Source: Rhineura floridana
Taxonomy: Eukaryota > Chordata > Lepidosauria > Squamata > Rhineuridae
NCBI RefSeq assembly: GCF_030035675.1
Contig: NC_084486.1
Span: 95,563,527-95,627,526, forward strand
Reading direction: 5' to 3'
DNA length: 64,000 bases
Both the position numbers and the translations under genes were made by a program. Below are positions 1 through 11,895 of this stretch, one piece after another; the first letter of the stretch is position 1; each line of letters opens with the position of its first letter. A model generated the notes under the pieces. It did not search any database and had not been told where the DNA came from. It saw only the letters and a program-made list of their open reading frames with translations.

Positions 1-1471
1 GGTTTAAGAAGGTTGAGTGGAGCACATGGAACCATTGTTGTTGCTTCTATGGATGAAAAGGAGTGAGGATAAAGGTAAATGAAATGCAAATAAAAAAAGA
101 AGAACAAAAGACAGCGATGATTTCTTAAATGCAATACCATACCAACCACAACAAGATTCCTATGAGTAAGGCAGAAAACTAAGCATCTCCCAACCAGTCA
201 GGATTCCTAACCAAAACCCAAAAATATGAAAAATGAAGAAATATTTGTATAAACATGACTCTCAAATATATTTATTATTTACACAACCTGTAAAAATATT
301 TATAGTGCAATCCTATATTTATTTATTCAGAAGCAAGTCCCAATGTATTCAGTGGGGCTTACTCAAACAGGGACAGAACTGCAACCTCAAGTGATAAGCA
401 ACTTCATTCACGCAACCCAAAATTCAGACTCATGCCACTTTAAGCTGTTTTGCAACTGTTTATACTTGTTTTTATGGTTATTGGATTTTAAAGGGATTTA
501 TTTCTTATTGTGAGCTGCCTTGATTGCCAGACTGGAATCCTACTTCACAGGGTTGTTGGAAAGATTCCCATACACACACACACACGCACTGGAGAAGTAA
601 AAATACATACACCCCATATAATAGTTTATTGTCAAAACCAGTTGATCATTGCAGAATATATTAAAAAATAAAATCAGTATTAGTTTCCAACACAATAAAA
701 CAGTGATACCTAAGTAAGCTCTCCCTAATTGCTTTAAAAATAGGATTGGAGGGGCAGAGAAAGATATACAACACAAACACAATTCTTTCCTATGTTCACT
801 CAAAAGTCCCATCAATTTACAGCACAATCCTAACCATGTCTACTCAAAAAGAAGTCCTATTGAATTCAGTGGGGTTTACTCTGGAAATACAAGTAATGGG
901 TTAAAATTCAATTTCTGAAGTTTGTAAAACACTGCCCTCTTCAAAATTTAAACCTGTCTGACGCCTACACACAAGAGAGAAAAAGACTGAAAGCTTACTT
1001 ATTCAATCTGTGAGATGTTCAGAAAAGCAGAAAAAAGCACATTTCTGAGCTTTCTGAGAGTCACTGCCTCTCAGCCTCAGAGGGAGGCAATGGTAAACGC
1101 CCTCTGAATACTGCTTACCATGAAAATGCTGTTCATTTGATCGCTATAAGTCGGAATCAACTTGAAGGCAGACAATTCATTTTAACTCTACTTTTGGTTC
1201 TATAATTCCTTGTCAATCACAACCCTGATTTCTTATTAGCTAAAAACCTGAAAGGGCAGGGATTAGAGCAGAACTTAGAGCAACTAAGAAGTTGTGGGGG
1301 GCAGTGGCTGACGTTTTGGTGTATATCTCTGGAACCAGACCACCTAGGAACTTAATTTTTTAAAAAAATGAAAGCTGAAAGTCCAGAGATTAAGGTGAGT
1401 CATCCAGAGACCCAGATGGGACCCCCCAAAAATAAAGCCTCCAGCTGAAAAATGGAGGTCTGATAACCCCA
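1..1471 (+). repeat. Composite interspersed repeat, copy A (left end outside window)
   Basis: This is the first of three copies of a long repeat (the others are at 24611-28395 and 50643-52386). Bases 1-235 match 25515-25745 and 50665-50890. Bases 236-890 match 26960-27620. Bases 830-1471 match 27580-28395 and 51790-52386. It ends in a degenerate form of the terminal motif GACCTGACAACCCTA. Compared with copy B it lacks the internal L2 fragment and about 1.2 kb around it. It contains a short CA run near 579-596 and a SINE fragment at 1055-1195. The shared right end suggests a non-autonomous DNA transposon, but that is an inference. Confidence 0.6.
1055..1195 (+). mobile_element. 5'-truncated SINE fragment with BovB-like tail
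   Basis: The stretch GAGGCAATGGTAAACGCCCT through CATAAGTCGGAATCAACTTG matches the reverse complement of the 3' half of the SINE at 4785-5027, including the BovB-type tail. The 5S-derived head is missing. It lies inside copy A of the composite repeat at a place where copies B and C have no such sequence, so it inserted after the copies separated. Confidence 0.7.
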
Positions 1472-2815
1472 CCACTCTCTGAGGCCACTTGTGCCTCCAA
1501 TGGCAGTGTTGAATCCAAGAGTACTCCCAAACTGTGTATCTGCTCCTTCAAGGGAGAGTGTAACCTCATCTAGAACTGGATGCATTCCATTCATTCAGAC
1601 AGAAGAACGAGCCTTAACAGTGTCTCACTCTTCTCTAAATTAACCTTCAGTTTGTTGGCTGTCATCCAGTCCATTACTGAGGGAAGACAGCAGTACATCA
1701 GATCCAATGCCACACTTACTTGAGCTGTAAAGAAGCAGAATTGTGTGTGGTCAGCATATTATTTATTTATTATTTATTTAGAACATTTATATACTGCTTA
1801 TATTTAATTAAAACTACAAGCGGTAAACAAGTCAAAACATCAACTACAAAAAATAATCAATAAAATACAATTAACTGAACAAAACATCCTCTTTAGTATC
1901 AACATAATATAAACATTGCATATAAAATTAAGTACAAGAAATACAAGAAGAAAACCCCATAATATACATAATAGACTAAACAGAATATTCCCTAAATTTT
2001 AAGGGGAAAAAACAAGTTAAAACAAGCTTATTTTTAAACATAATAGTTTAAACAAATCAGCTCATTTCTTAATCACAGTATAATAAAAAGTAAAACAATT
2101 AAAACAGCCAGCCCCCTTTATAACAGAATTTTGTCTAACTACAGTTGGGGGGAAAATCGTTTAGTTTACTCAAACACACCCTTACAAGATCAGCACATTT
2201 GTATTTAAACATATCAACATTCTAAACCAACACACTCACGCTTTCCTCTAATCACACTCTACAAGCGCTCACATAATTCAACCTCACATCCTAAAAACAG
2301 CACACTCACATATCCATACCATGAGAACCACTCAAATCTACATATAGCCAAATAATACACACACATATTTTAAGTATAACATATTGTACAAAACATATTG
2401 ATGACAACCCACTCCAAAACTTTGGATGATCCCACTCACAGGTTTCTTGTACATGTTAAAGGGGGGGGGATAGAATTGAACCCTGTGGAACCCAACATCA
2501 GAGGCTCCATGGGGCCAAACAACATTCCCCAAGTACCACCACCAGGAGATGACTATCCAAGATCGGAACCCCTGCAAAACAGCCCCCCCTTCCCAATGGA
2601 CAGAAGAATACCATGGCTGATGGCATCAAAAGCCATGGAGAAGTCAAGGAGAATCAACAGGGACACACTCCCCTTATCCCTTTTCCAATAGAGGTAATTA
2701 TACAGGGCTCTCAATGTGGTCTCGATGCCAAAACTGGGTCTGAACCCCAATTGAAATGGGTCTAGATTAGTCTCATCCAAGAGTATATAGAGTTGGTTGG
2801 TTGGCATAAATGGTG
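1472..2815 (-). mobile_element. L2 LINE reverse-transcriptase fragment, interrupted
   Basis: Read on the minus strand, 2815-2553 encodes L2-type RT sequence (DETNLDPFQLGFRPSFGIET, LLILLDFSMAFDAISHGILL), 2553-2394 continues to FNMYKKPVSGIIQSFGVGCH, and 1756-1472 carries the following part (PVLDEVTLSLEGADTQFGS). The 5' endonuclease and the 3' end are both missing. Stops and frame changes make it a dead copy. It is interrupted at 1761-2393 by another repeat flanked by CATATT. L2 of the CR1 superclade is common in squamates. Confidence 0.8.
1761..2393 (-). mobile_element. A/T-rich LINE 3'-UTR-type repeat inserted in L2, 6-bp target duplication
   Basis: This block splits the L2 fragment cleanly: CATATT occurs at 1755-1760 and again at 2394-2399, and the L2 sequence resumes there. 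The left edge is an ATTTATTTATT run followed by a segment that reads on the minus strand like an L2-type tail (GCAGTATATAAATGTTCTAA). The body is A-rich and resembles 47511-47780 and 50250-50480. It is probably a 5'-truncated L2 3' UTR in minus orientation. Confidence 0.6.
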
Positions 2816-2959
2816 GAGTTAGATTGTTGGAGTGGCCTGCTTTTCCCAATTGCTTTTTCCTAACTAATAAAAAAACAGTTGTCTCCCTTTATTTCAGGGT
2901 ACTTCCTGGAATGGGTGGTAGAGACTTTTCCATTTTTTTTATAGCAAAGGTAAAATCAC

Positions 2960-4050
2960 CTAGCACAATAAACCCTGAGCCTACCATCATGTCCCTAATG
3001 CTATTTAACATCTACATGAAGCTGTGGTGAGTGGTCATTAGAAGATTTGGGGTATCATCACTACCCTGATGATACCCAGCTCTATTTTTCTGTAATATCT
3101 GAATTGGGAGAGGCTGTACAAGCCCTGGACCAGTGCCTGGACACAGTAGTGGGCTGGATGAGGTCAAATAACCCTGACAAGACAGATGTGCTGTGGGTGA
3201 GTGGTTCTTGGGTCTGGATAATTGGTAAATTGCCTGTTTTAGAAGGGGTCGTACTCCGCCTAAAGGAGCAGGTTCATAGTTCTGGACCCATCTCTGTCAC
3301 CAGAGGCCCAGGTGACATCAGTGGCTAGGAGTGCATTTTACCAGCTTTGATTGGTAAGACAGTCGTGGCCGTTTCTGGATCGGGAAAGCTTAACCACGGT
3401 TGTCCATGAGCTGGTAACCTCCACACTGGGTTACTGCAATACACTCTATGTGAGACTGCCCTTGAGGGTGACCCAGAAGCTGCAGCTAGTGCAAAATGTG
3501 GTGGTTCAACTGCTCACTGGGGCAGGATATTGCCATCATATTCTCCTGCTGCTAAAATAATTGTACTGGCTGCCAATTAGCTACCGGGCTAGGTTCATGG
3601 TGCTAGTATTAGTGTACAAAGCCCTATAGAGCTTAGAACCAGGCTACCTAAAATATCATGCCATCCCCTACATACCTAACTGATCACTGAATTCTGCAGG
3701 AAAGGACAACCTGCAGATACCATCCTATCATGAGGTCCATTCTGCACAGCACTGGAATAGGGCCTTTAGTGTGGCAGCAACTACCATATGGAACTCCCTC
3801 CCATTGCATATCAGACAGGCACATTCTCTGTTGTCTTTTCACCACCTGCGAAAGATTATCCTCTTCCAGCAAGCCTTCTAAAAATTTTATCCCAGTTGGT
3901 ATCTGTCTTGGATTTGAACTGATTTTATGTATTTTTAAGCTGTTTTTATATACTGTATGCAACTGTTTTATATATGTTTATATTGTATAAAGCTTCAGGA
4001 TGCTTCATGGGAAGCAATTCATAAATGAAACAAATATATAAATAAATGAA
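2960..4050 (+). mobile_element. L2 LINE fragment: RT C-terminal half, C-terminal domain and 3' UTR
   Basis: Plus-strand frames read LMLFNIYMK, then PDDTQLYFSVISELGEAVQA (3047-3328), then TLGYCNTLYVRLPLRVTQKL and LQLVQNVVVQLLTGAGY (3351-3560), in the order expected for the L2 RT catalytic DD and thumb. A typical C-terminal segment (WNSLP-like at about 3780) and an A/T-rich 3' UTR ending in ATATATAAATAAATG follow. Frameshifts and stops are present, so it is dead. It faces the minus-strand L2 at 1472-2815. Both contain the LFNIYMK region, so they are two separate insertions and not one inverted copy. Confidence 0.8.
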
Positions 4051-4567
4051 GATACTAACATTTGTCTGAACATTGGCAGGTTTTTTTACCCATGGGCACT
4101 TCTCTCATGTCCCCAGTTTTCAAATTAATTCCCTGCCCCCCTCAAAAATACTCTAGGGGTAGGAACATAATTTCTATTTCGCATTCCAAAATGGTCTGCC
4201 CTTGCAAGAGAACCGCTTTGCCTATCTATCTGAAGTTTGGCAGGCTTCATCCCCCCAGAAAGGGTGACCACACCTGCAACTGACAACTAGTAACATCAGA
4301 AAATAAGAATATATACTTTTAAAAAATAATAATTTTTAAAGGTTCCCTGTACAAAATCCACTGGATGGATCTGCCTGATGTTTAGCAGGTGTAATCCATT
4401 CTGGAAGGTCTCCTTTGCCTGAAAATTACATTAATGTATATAAACTGGGAGGGGGGGAGAGATAGCCATTTTTAGATTCCCCATTATAGTGAATGGGAGC
4501 AAACAAGAACTTTAGATTGAACAGATCAGATTTCTACCTGAATAATGAAACAGATCAGAACACAGAG
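4051..4567. other. No gene recognised
   Basis: Nothing was identified in this 0.5-kb stretch. The phrase GGTCTCCTTTGCCTG and nearby wording suggest an old unclassified repeat, but I could not assign it. Confidence 0.4.
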
Positions 4568-4683
4568 CAGAGCTTGGAAAAGTTACTTTTTTGAACTACA
4601 ACTCCCATCAGCCCCAGCCAGCATGGCCACTGGATTGGGCTGATGGGAGTTGTAGTTCAAAAAAGTAACTTTTCCAAGCTCTG
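4568..4683. mobile_element. hAT-type palindromic MITE (CAGAGCTTGG family), copy 1
   Basis: This is a 116-bp palindrome starting CAGAGCTTGGAAAAGTTACT and ending with its inverse, with arms of about 50 bp around a short centre. Two more copies lie at 36578-36693 and 45374-45488; the last has an exact 8-bp duplication, which identifies the hAT superfamily. Here the flanks share only ACAGAG, so the duplication has decayed. Confidence 0.85.
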
Positions 4684-4784
4684 ACAGAGTGGATCCAAAA
4701 CAGAACAAGCTGCTTCAAAACATTACAGATAGAAATACAAGGTGAATCTTGTGGTCGGTGCACACACCTAGTATATATTTCATT

Positions 4785-5027
4785 TTGTTGTTATATGCCT
4801 TCAAGTCGATTATGACTTATGGCGACCCTACAAATCTTGTTTGGATGCATTCATAGGGTTTTCATAGTAAGAGGTATTCAGAGATGGTTTACCATTGCCT
4901 TCCTCTAAGCCTATGGCATCTGGTATTCCCAGGCAGCCTCCCATCCATGTACTAACCAGACCTGACCTTGCTTAGCTTCCAAGATCAGACCAGATCGGGT
5001 GTGTTCAGGATAGTATGGCAGTAGGCC
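4785..5027 (-). mobile_element. Full-length 5S rRNA-derived SINE with BovB-like tail
   Basis: On the minus strand the element starts GGCCTACTGCCATACTATCC, the start of 5S rRNA. It then carries the 5S internal promoter regions (GGAAGCTAAGCAAGGTCAGG, then GTACATGGATGGGAGGCTGC) to about residue 120. A body follows, then a BovB-type 3' tail (GGGTCGCCATAAGTCATAAT) and a GTT-repeat end. It is flanked by a perfect 12-bp target duplication, ATATATTTCATT, at 4773-4784 and 5028-5039. Such 5S-headed SINEs mobilised by BovB are known in squamates. The 5S part is a SINE head, not a functional 5S gene. Confidence 0.92.
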
Positions 5028-5039
5028 ATATATTTCATT

Positions 5040-8000
5040 GGAAGTGGTGAAAAGCATTCTACATGTAAAAAATTTATTTTATTGACCCTGTGCCAAAAAA
5101 AAGAGGGCATTTCTCCCCCAGCCCATGAAGCGATCCACTTTTTTTGCAATTGCAGGTAAAATGAGGGAAAGTGTTGGCAGTAGGAGAGCTTGAACTTTGC
5201 ATGCCCCTTCATGGTTACTGACAATGGCAACTCCACAATGAGGCTGAGCTTTATAAAACTTTATAGTCCTGGAACTATTTTTAATTCAGAACTCATTTTC
5301 TTCATGTCATATAGCCATTAGGACAAAGAAACCTAATATATAGTGAGGTGTTAGCCCTCAGTGACATTGTCACGCAGCCAATCAGCTTTGGCTAGATAAC
5401 AGCATCACTATTAGTAGGCAGGTGATTCTGAACAACAACCAGTTCTCTAGAAATCAGGGCAGGGGACTGGTATGAAAAGGACATTTTTTGGAGGTTATTC
5501 AGAAAAGGTTTCAAGCACCTGAAAGTCTCCTTTTTGCATAGAAAGTATGCAGCCACAAACATCTGGCATAGTCCTAGTATTTAAGTGGTCTTTTGCGGGT
5601 TTAAGAATGTATCTGCCTAAGTAGTAATAGTTAAAAAGTCAGAAAAAGTAGCATATCAGTTCCACCCATGAGAATTAAATAGGAGCCGCATTTTAGAAGG
5701 CCTCCGACAACCAATAAGTTCCTGTGTCCCCAAAGGCTCAAAGGTTCTTTGCCTGAATATTTTGGCAGAGTAGTATATTCAGAAATTTGCCCTGCCTGTA
5801 GGGAAATAAAGTGCATGACAAAGGGATTCTTCTACTTAGCTTGAGAGGCTTTTATACACAGATATTTTTTTTTCTAATATGAAGGCACAGGGAACAAATA
5901 CAACTATTGAATACAACTATTTAAAATATTTTGAAATTAAAAATCAAATAGACTTCTACCCATCTAAGTAAAATTCAGATTGCCTTCCCCCCCTACCACC
6001 ACCACCACCCCCATTTTATCTGGCTCACAAACACAGAATGGCAGTAGGAGCTTCTAGTTACTTTCTTAGTAAAATGTCATCCTAGCAATTTGGGTGTCAG
6101 CAGCATCTGCCAAGATGTAAAGTGTCAAATGAGCTGGGTCCATCAATCCAAAAAGTGCATCAAGTCATGTAAGATGAGGCAAGACTGATAACAGATTCAG
6201 GCAGCGTGGGAAAAAGAAAAAAGAGTTCTGGCAAATTTGCTATTAGCATTAAAATTAGAAATCCACAGATGGAATTAGGACAGGTGTCAAGAAGTAAAGA
6301 AGGCCAGACAAGGATAGGGCCAAAGGAGCTATATCTACGTAACTGTCTAAGGTCTATTGGCCTAACTACTCTGACTATAAAATTATGCATGGTGTGGAGA
6401 AACCGGATAGAGAGAAGTTTTGCTTTCTTTGTCATAATACTGAAACCTGGGGTCATCCAATGAAGCTGAATGTCAGAACAAACCAAAACAATGGAGAACA
6501 AAACCCAACCTCCAAGGTAAAACACAAAGAGCAAGTTGGGCAAGAACAAACACTGAAATTATATGTACAGTTGCTACTCAAATGCCTAGTAGCTAATGGT
6601 TGTAAGTAGAGATCAGCTGTTTCCTTTTGGAAAGGAAAGGAGGAAATAAGCTTTCAGTGCCATCCCTTGGCAAGCCTAGAGAGCCCTTCACATGACTGAG
6701 ACTCTCTAGCAATGCCTTTTAATCCCTAATATGTTTGGCTTGCTTCCTTCTCGTTTGCAGCTTGGATTATTCAAATGGTGGGGGGGGCAGAGAGTGAAAG
6801 AGGGACCTGCACTGCTGTGCTGTGAGTAACAATATATTTAAGTATGGGGTGGGGAGCTGGTGCCAGGGGAAGGCCTCTAAAGTTTGGAGCAAACACGATC
6901 AATCAAAGATGGAGAATATGCAGACTACTGAAAAATCAGGTGCTAAATCCAAAGCCAGCTGAATTCTCACCCATCTCTAGTAGCAAGAAAAATCTAATTG
7001 AAGACTGCCAGACTGCGGAAAGCTCCAAGTAAGCAACTTGCTCTGACAAAGGTTGGGAGGAGACTGAGGGCTTTTAAGCCTCTCAAACGACTTCCTCAAT
7101 GCCCCTGTATAGAACTCTAGAGCTGTAAAGGGCTAACTCTCTGGCCTAAAAATGGGCACCATTCCATAGCCTCTCTCCTGGTGTGCTCCCTGTGCTGCTG
7201 GACTGATGATGTGCAGTAGGAGGTGTCTAGTTCTTGAGGTCCAGGGGAATGGTGCCCATGATGGCCCTGGCAGCCTAGGAGGTTCCTCTGGGGGATCCTG
7301 CCCAACAGCCTCAGGTTCAATCTTCTCCCTGTCTTCAGCAGTCAGCTCTGAGCCCTGAACCTCACCTGGCTCCCTATCTGGTGCCCCTACAGCTCCCCAC
7401 TCTGTGTCCCGATCACTGCTAGATTCAAGAGGTCATGACGTTCAAGATTATTAACATAAAGTAACTAGCAATGCATTCCTAACCACCTACCTGTTAGGGG
7501 ATTAGGTTAAGGCAAAGATCCAATAGTGTTAAGGCCTCCATCAATTCAGAGGTCCCCATTATGCCCAGTAGGGCAGGAAGCTACCATGGTGGGTATGCTG
7601 CTGGAGGGAGCCTGAAGAAACTCTCCAGAATGGGGAGTTTGCAGGCGGGGTGCCAGTGGCCACCGATCCCCTGAGGGACTCAATTGTTGGGCCTCACAGC
7701 TGTGCCATTCCCTGCTGTTACGTTGTTCCCCAACCAGGGATTAGGATAGCTCTGGAATTACATGAACATGCTCACACTGTTTCACTTATTTTCTTTTGTT
7801 CAAAAATGCCCCAGTGCCATGTCTTCTTTGTCTCTGTCATGGCTACTTTGATCCTTCCATGTATTAGACCAGAGATTGGAAACCACAACATGGAGGCCAA
7901 ATGTGATCCTCCAGGCTTCTTTATATGGCCCTTTGGACTCTCTCTAGGCCACATACCTCATCCGCCCTGCTTTGCACCCTCCTTGAGTGTTTTTGCCTGG

Positions 8001-8053
8001 CTGGAATATATCCTTGAACTCTGAGGATGCTTCTGGATAGAAGACAGAGAGGG
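5040..8053. other. No gene recognised; unclassified sequence
   Basis: There is no supported coding gene. A minus-strand frame of 129 codons at 6160-6549 shows no motif I know. A short ACC-repeat and C-rich run lies at about 5988-6013. At 7090-7440 a GC-richer segment reads on the minus strand with Pro/Glu/Ser-rich wording like the interior of an old retroelement, but it is too short to assign. Confidence 0.4.
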
Positions 8054-8061
8054 ATGTGGAT

Positions 8062-8395
8062 TAGGGTTGCCAGGCTCAGGGCCTGAGAATGATTCTGTAT
8101 CTTTAAGAGAAGAGAAAATTCAGCCAAGTGCAGGTTTTCTTGCAAGACTGTAATGGGAAAAACCACAAGGTGAAATTCTCCCTTGCACAACTTTTAAAGC
8201 TACAGAAGACCTCTTGGAGGCCAGGCCTGGCAACCAAGAGGTCTTCTGTATCTTTAAAAGTTGTTTAGGGGGAAGTGAGAATTTCACCTTGTGGTTTTTC
8301 CCATTACAGTCTTGCAAGAAAACCTGCACTTGGCTAAATTTTCTCTTCTCTTAAAGATACAGAATCATTCTCAGGCCCTGAGCCTGGCAATCCTA
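8062..8395. mobile_element. 334-bp near-perfect palindromic hAT-type MITE, exact 8-bp target duplication
   Basis: The ends are TAGGGTTGCCAGGC and its inverse (GCCTGGCAATCCTA). The two arms, each roughly 150 bp, are nearly complementary across a short centre near 8220-8240. Perfect 8-bp direct repeats ATGTGGAT flank it at 8054-8061 and 8396-8403, the signature of hAT integration. There is no coding capacity. The high arm identity suggests a fairly recent insertion or arm homogenisation. Its TAGGGTTGCCAGG end resembles the end motif of the composite repeat at 24611-28395. Confidence 0.9.
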
Positions 8396-8403
8396 ATGTG
8401 GAT

Positions 8404-10852
8404 GTATGCATAGAAGCTAGCCTGATGTACAAAGGTAAATTTCACAGTAATTGTTCTGCCCATTTTTTGCCTCTGGCTTTGCCTACCACTGGCATGTGGC
8501 CTTCAGAAGGTTTCCTAGAAGGAAATGTGACCCTCAGGCTGAACATTGTTCCCCATCCCTGCACTAGACCAAAACATCCCCTTATTTTGCTGGATTGTTA
8601 TCATCCAGTAGATACTGAAATTCTGTGACCAATAAATTTGCCTGTGCCAGAGCTGAACATTTAACTGAAGCTTGGTCCCCACAAATCTGAGGGATTTCAG
8701 CCACAGGAGGCTTAAAGATTCTGCTGGGAGACAGCAGTTTACAGTTTACTTAACAGTTTCAGTATCCTGGCTTCCCTCTTGCCTTAGTGAAAGAGTTCCT
8801 GCCTTATGTTGTTGATGATGGCTTGAGACTAAGCAGCATTTGTATGCTTACACGGGTGTGCTGTGCTTCACGCCTGCTGAAGGATGGCTTAGGGCAGAAT
8901 TTCCTCAGCCTGACAACTTCAGGCAAAACAACAGAAATCCTGTTTTTGCACTTGGGAACAATCTAAACAGAAGATAAACTGAGCCTTCACTGCTGAACAG
9001 CATCCAGGACATTCTGCCTTATGGTAAAATTTGTAGTTTTCAAAAGGCTCAATAAGGAATTAAGACTTGATAATAATCAGTAAAGTTAATTTCTTAAAAG
9101 CCCAACTCTAAAATATTCTAAAGTTGCCAGAACCAACTTATTATCCAGAAATGTGGGGAAAGCACATTATTGGGACTGGTTGTTCGCTGCAATATGAGTG
9201 GCACCCCCTTCCAGTACGTTCACTTTGGTACCTCGAAACATATATGATTGTTCCATATAACCCTGCTTAATTATTTCTTTTGGACTGCTTGCCCCTAAAT
9301 TGACACATAGTGACCTTTTTAAGCTAGCCCACCAGCTACTTGCTTTACCTCTTGGGCAGTTTTTTTCATCTTCTTTTAAAAACTGTCTTTATTGGGTTTT
9401 TCTTAAGTTACAGAAAAACACTAAGGCCAAGCTTGTGCATCTCTGCATTATGTGGCATTGCAAACGGCATCACTCATATTAAAAGACGCATGCCAATCAA
9501 GTCAAGTACTAAGACATCATAGAGAGAACCTGCACTATCAAGGAATATTTGTTTGTTTGGCTTGTATACATGGCATAGAGGAGGCACCATCTTGTCCATT
9601 GCCTTAGTTAGCAAAATGTCTCTCAACCCAACCTTCTAATTTAGAACATGTTCTGTATTTTCATGAGCCAATGCAATGATATTAAGGAGTTAGGACTCTC
9701 CATTCCACAAGTGCCTACATATATTTCCCTTCTTTTAGTCAAAGTGCTGCATTATTCAACTGATATAGTATGAGCTGCTGCAAATCAGTGATGTGATGCA
9801 AACACACAATGGAAAGGCATAAGGGCATAAGATTTATAGAGGAGGCCCTGGTTCTTGATTTCTCCCCTTCCAATTCCCACTCCATCATGCTGCATATTAA
9901 AGTTCCAGGGATTTATTCAGGTAATGCTTCTATTTATAAACCCAAGAGCAAGTTGCAATCAAGAGAGGGAAGAAAGCACACAGGTGACCATGCAGCTCCT
10001 TACAGGTGGAGAATTGGACACAGGGTACATATGCAGCAGATAATCAATACGCTAGCATTGTTCTTCACAAAAGATCCCCTGAATGGCTAAGCACAGCAGA
10101 TGCATTTTTACAGAGTATACCTGCTCTGTAGATAATCCACAGAACAACAGAAGGGATAAATGCTCAGAACTGATGCCATTCTTTGGCCAAGATTCATGTT
10201 GTGAAGGAATGACAAGATGATGATGGACCACAAAGAGGCACATGTTTTTTTCTTCATTTTGCTTAACAATGGAATGATGACATCAACAGCACATCCATTT
10301 AATGTGATTATTCTAACTAGCGTAGGGATTTGCTGCAGTGGAAGGGGGGGGGGAGATCTATAGGAGAATCATGACAAAGATTTTCTTTAAGAGCCAGTCT
10401 ACATATTACACAGAATGTAGAGGTAAGCTGAACCTAGAATCTGTACAATACCACTTCAAACTGCAGGTGAGAGAATCATATTTTGTTGTTCAATATTAAA
10501 AATAAACACAAAGACATCCCTGTGCAAGCCTCTACTTGTCTACTTAGATGTAATACCCACAGAGTTAAATGGGATTTACTTCCAGGTAACTGTGTATAAG
10601 GCTGAATAACCATACTAATTTAACACTTACACAGGTATATCCCGCAGAGCAATCACACACTGAATATCCTATCTGCAAAGAAGTGCTGCATTTTCCCAAG
10701 AGCAAATTATTGAACGCTGGTCACACAAATTATGTTCTGATCCAAATTCTCTAGCCATAAAGTTTATTTCTGTATGAGTGCTCAGTTAGCAGGTTGGGAT
10801 CTGATTCAATCTGAACATGGAGATTAAAAATCTCTGATTTTTTTCAAAATAG
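8404..10852. other. No gene recognised
   Basis: This 2.4-kb stretch has no supported gene. A fragment at about 10545-10605 (GTTAAATGGGATTTACTTCC) matches the interspersed motif also seen at 830-890, 27570-27650 and 51790-51860. The reading frames elsewhere are short and show no recognisable domain. Confidence 0.45.
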
Positions 10853-10935
10853 TCTAGAATCATAGAATCATAGAGTCGGAAGGGGCCTTGTAGGCCATCG
10901 AGTCCAACCCCCTGCTCACAGCAGGAAATCCACAG

Positions 10936-11283
10936 CTAGAGCAGCTCCCGCAGATAGCTGTCCAGCCTCTGCTTGAAGACATCCAGCGAAGGGGATCCCA
11001 CCACCTCCCTAGGCAGTCGGTTCCATTGCCAAACTGCCCTTACTGTCAAGAAGTTCCTTCTAATGTCCAATCTGAATCTACGCTCCTGCAACTTAAAACC
11101 ATTAGACCTAGTCCTACCCTCTGGGGCAGCAGAGAACAAATCTGTACCCTCCTCTATGTGACAGCCCTTCAGGTACTTAAAGAGTGCAATCATGTCACCC
11201 CTCAGCCTTCTCTTCACCAGACTGAACATGCCAAGTTCCTTCAACCTTTCCTCATAAGACTTGTTCTCCGTACCGGCTATCAT
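10936..11283 (-). pseudogene. CR1 ORF2 C-terminal domain
   Basis: This 115-codon block matches the CR1 C-terminus: [20 protein letters not shown], then [20 protein letters not shown], then [20 protein letters not shown] and [19 protein letters not shown]. It follows the RT block on the minus strand and ends about 80 bp before the CR1 3' terminus, the usual spacing. Confidence 0.9.
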
Positions 11284-11388
11284 CCTCGTCGCCCTCTTCT
11301 GAACCCGCTCTAACTTGTCTATATCTTTCTTAAAATGAGGTGCCCAGAACTGAACGCAGTATTCCAGATGAGGCCTGACTAATGCAGA

Positions 11389-11895
11389 TTATAGTGGGAC
11401 TATTACTTCCCTCGACCTGGAAACTATAGCTCTGTTTATGCAGCCCAAAACCGCGTTTGCCTTTTTTGCCGCAGCATCACACTGCTGGGTCATGTTCAAC
11501 TTGCGATCCACTACAATTCCAAGGTTCTTCTCACACGCACTACTGCTAAGCCGGGTATTTCCCGTCCTGTACCCGTGCATTTTGTTTTTGTGGCCTAAAT
11601 GCACAATCTTGCATTTGTCTTTATTGAATTTCATTTTATTAATTTCAGCCCAATTTCCTAGTCTATCCACGTCCCTTTGGATTTTATTCCTGTCTTCCAT
11701 TGTGTTAGCTATCCCTCCCAGTTTCGTATCATCCGCAAACTTCATAAGGCTTCCCTCCACCCTGTCATCTAAGTCATTGATAAAAATGTTGAAGAGTATC
11801 AGCCCCAGGACAGAACCCTGTGGCACTCCACTCGAAACCTCCTTCCAGTCCGAAGCAGAGCCACCGACGACCACTCTTTGAGTACGGTTTTCCAA
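11389..11895 (-). pseudogene. CR1 ORF2: RT palm domain with catalytic DD
   Basis: This 168-codon block holds the RT core: [11 protein letters not shown], then LFNIFINDLDD, then the catalytic FADDTKLGG box. WAEINKMKFNKDKCKIVHLG, the thumb-side EKNLGIVVDRKLNMTQQCD and AKKANAVLGCINRAIVSRS follow in CR1 order. The Asp-Asp pair is intact. The block is separated from its neighbours by frame changes at both ends, so no full-length protein is made. Confidence 0.92.

Noticed and set aside
4900-5027. A 5S rRNA gene on the minus strand
   Set aside because: The 5S-like part is continuous with a SINE body and BovB tail, has substitutions in the promoter region, and the whole unit is flanked by a 12-bp target duplication.
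6160-6549. A 129-codon minus-strand frame
   Set aside because: The hydrophobic stretch FLPNLLFVFYLGGWVLF could suggest a membrane protein, but there is no family match, no neighbours and an overlapping plus frame. Chance is more likely.
11438-11881. A 147-codon plus-strand reading frame
   Set aside because: It is the antisense of the CR1 RT block, which has clear RT motifs ([19 protein letters not shown]). The plus frame has no domain and is a shadow.
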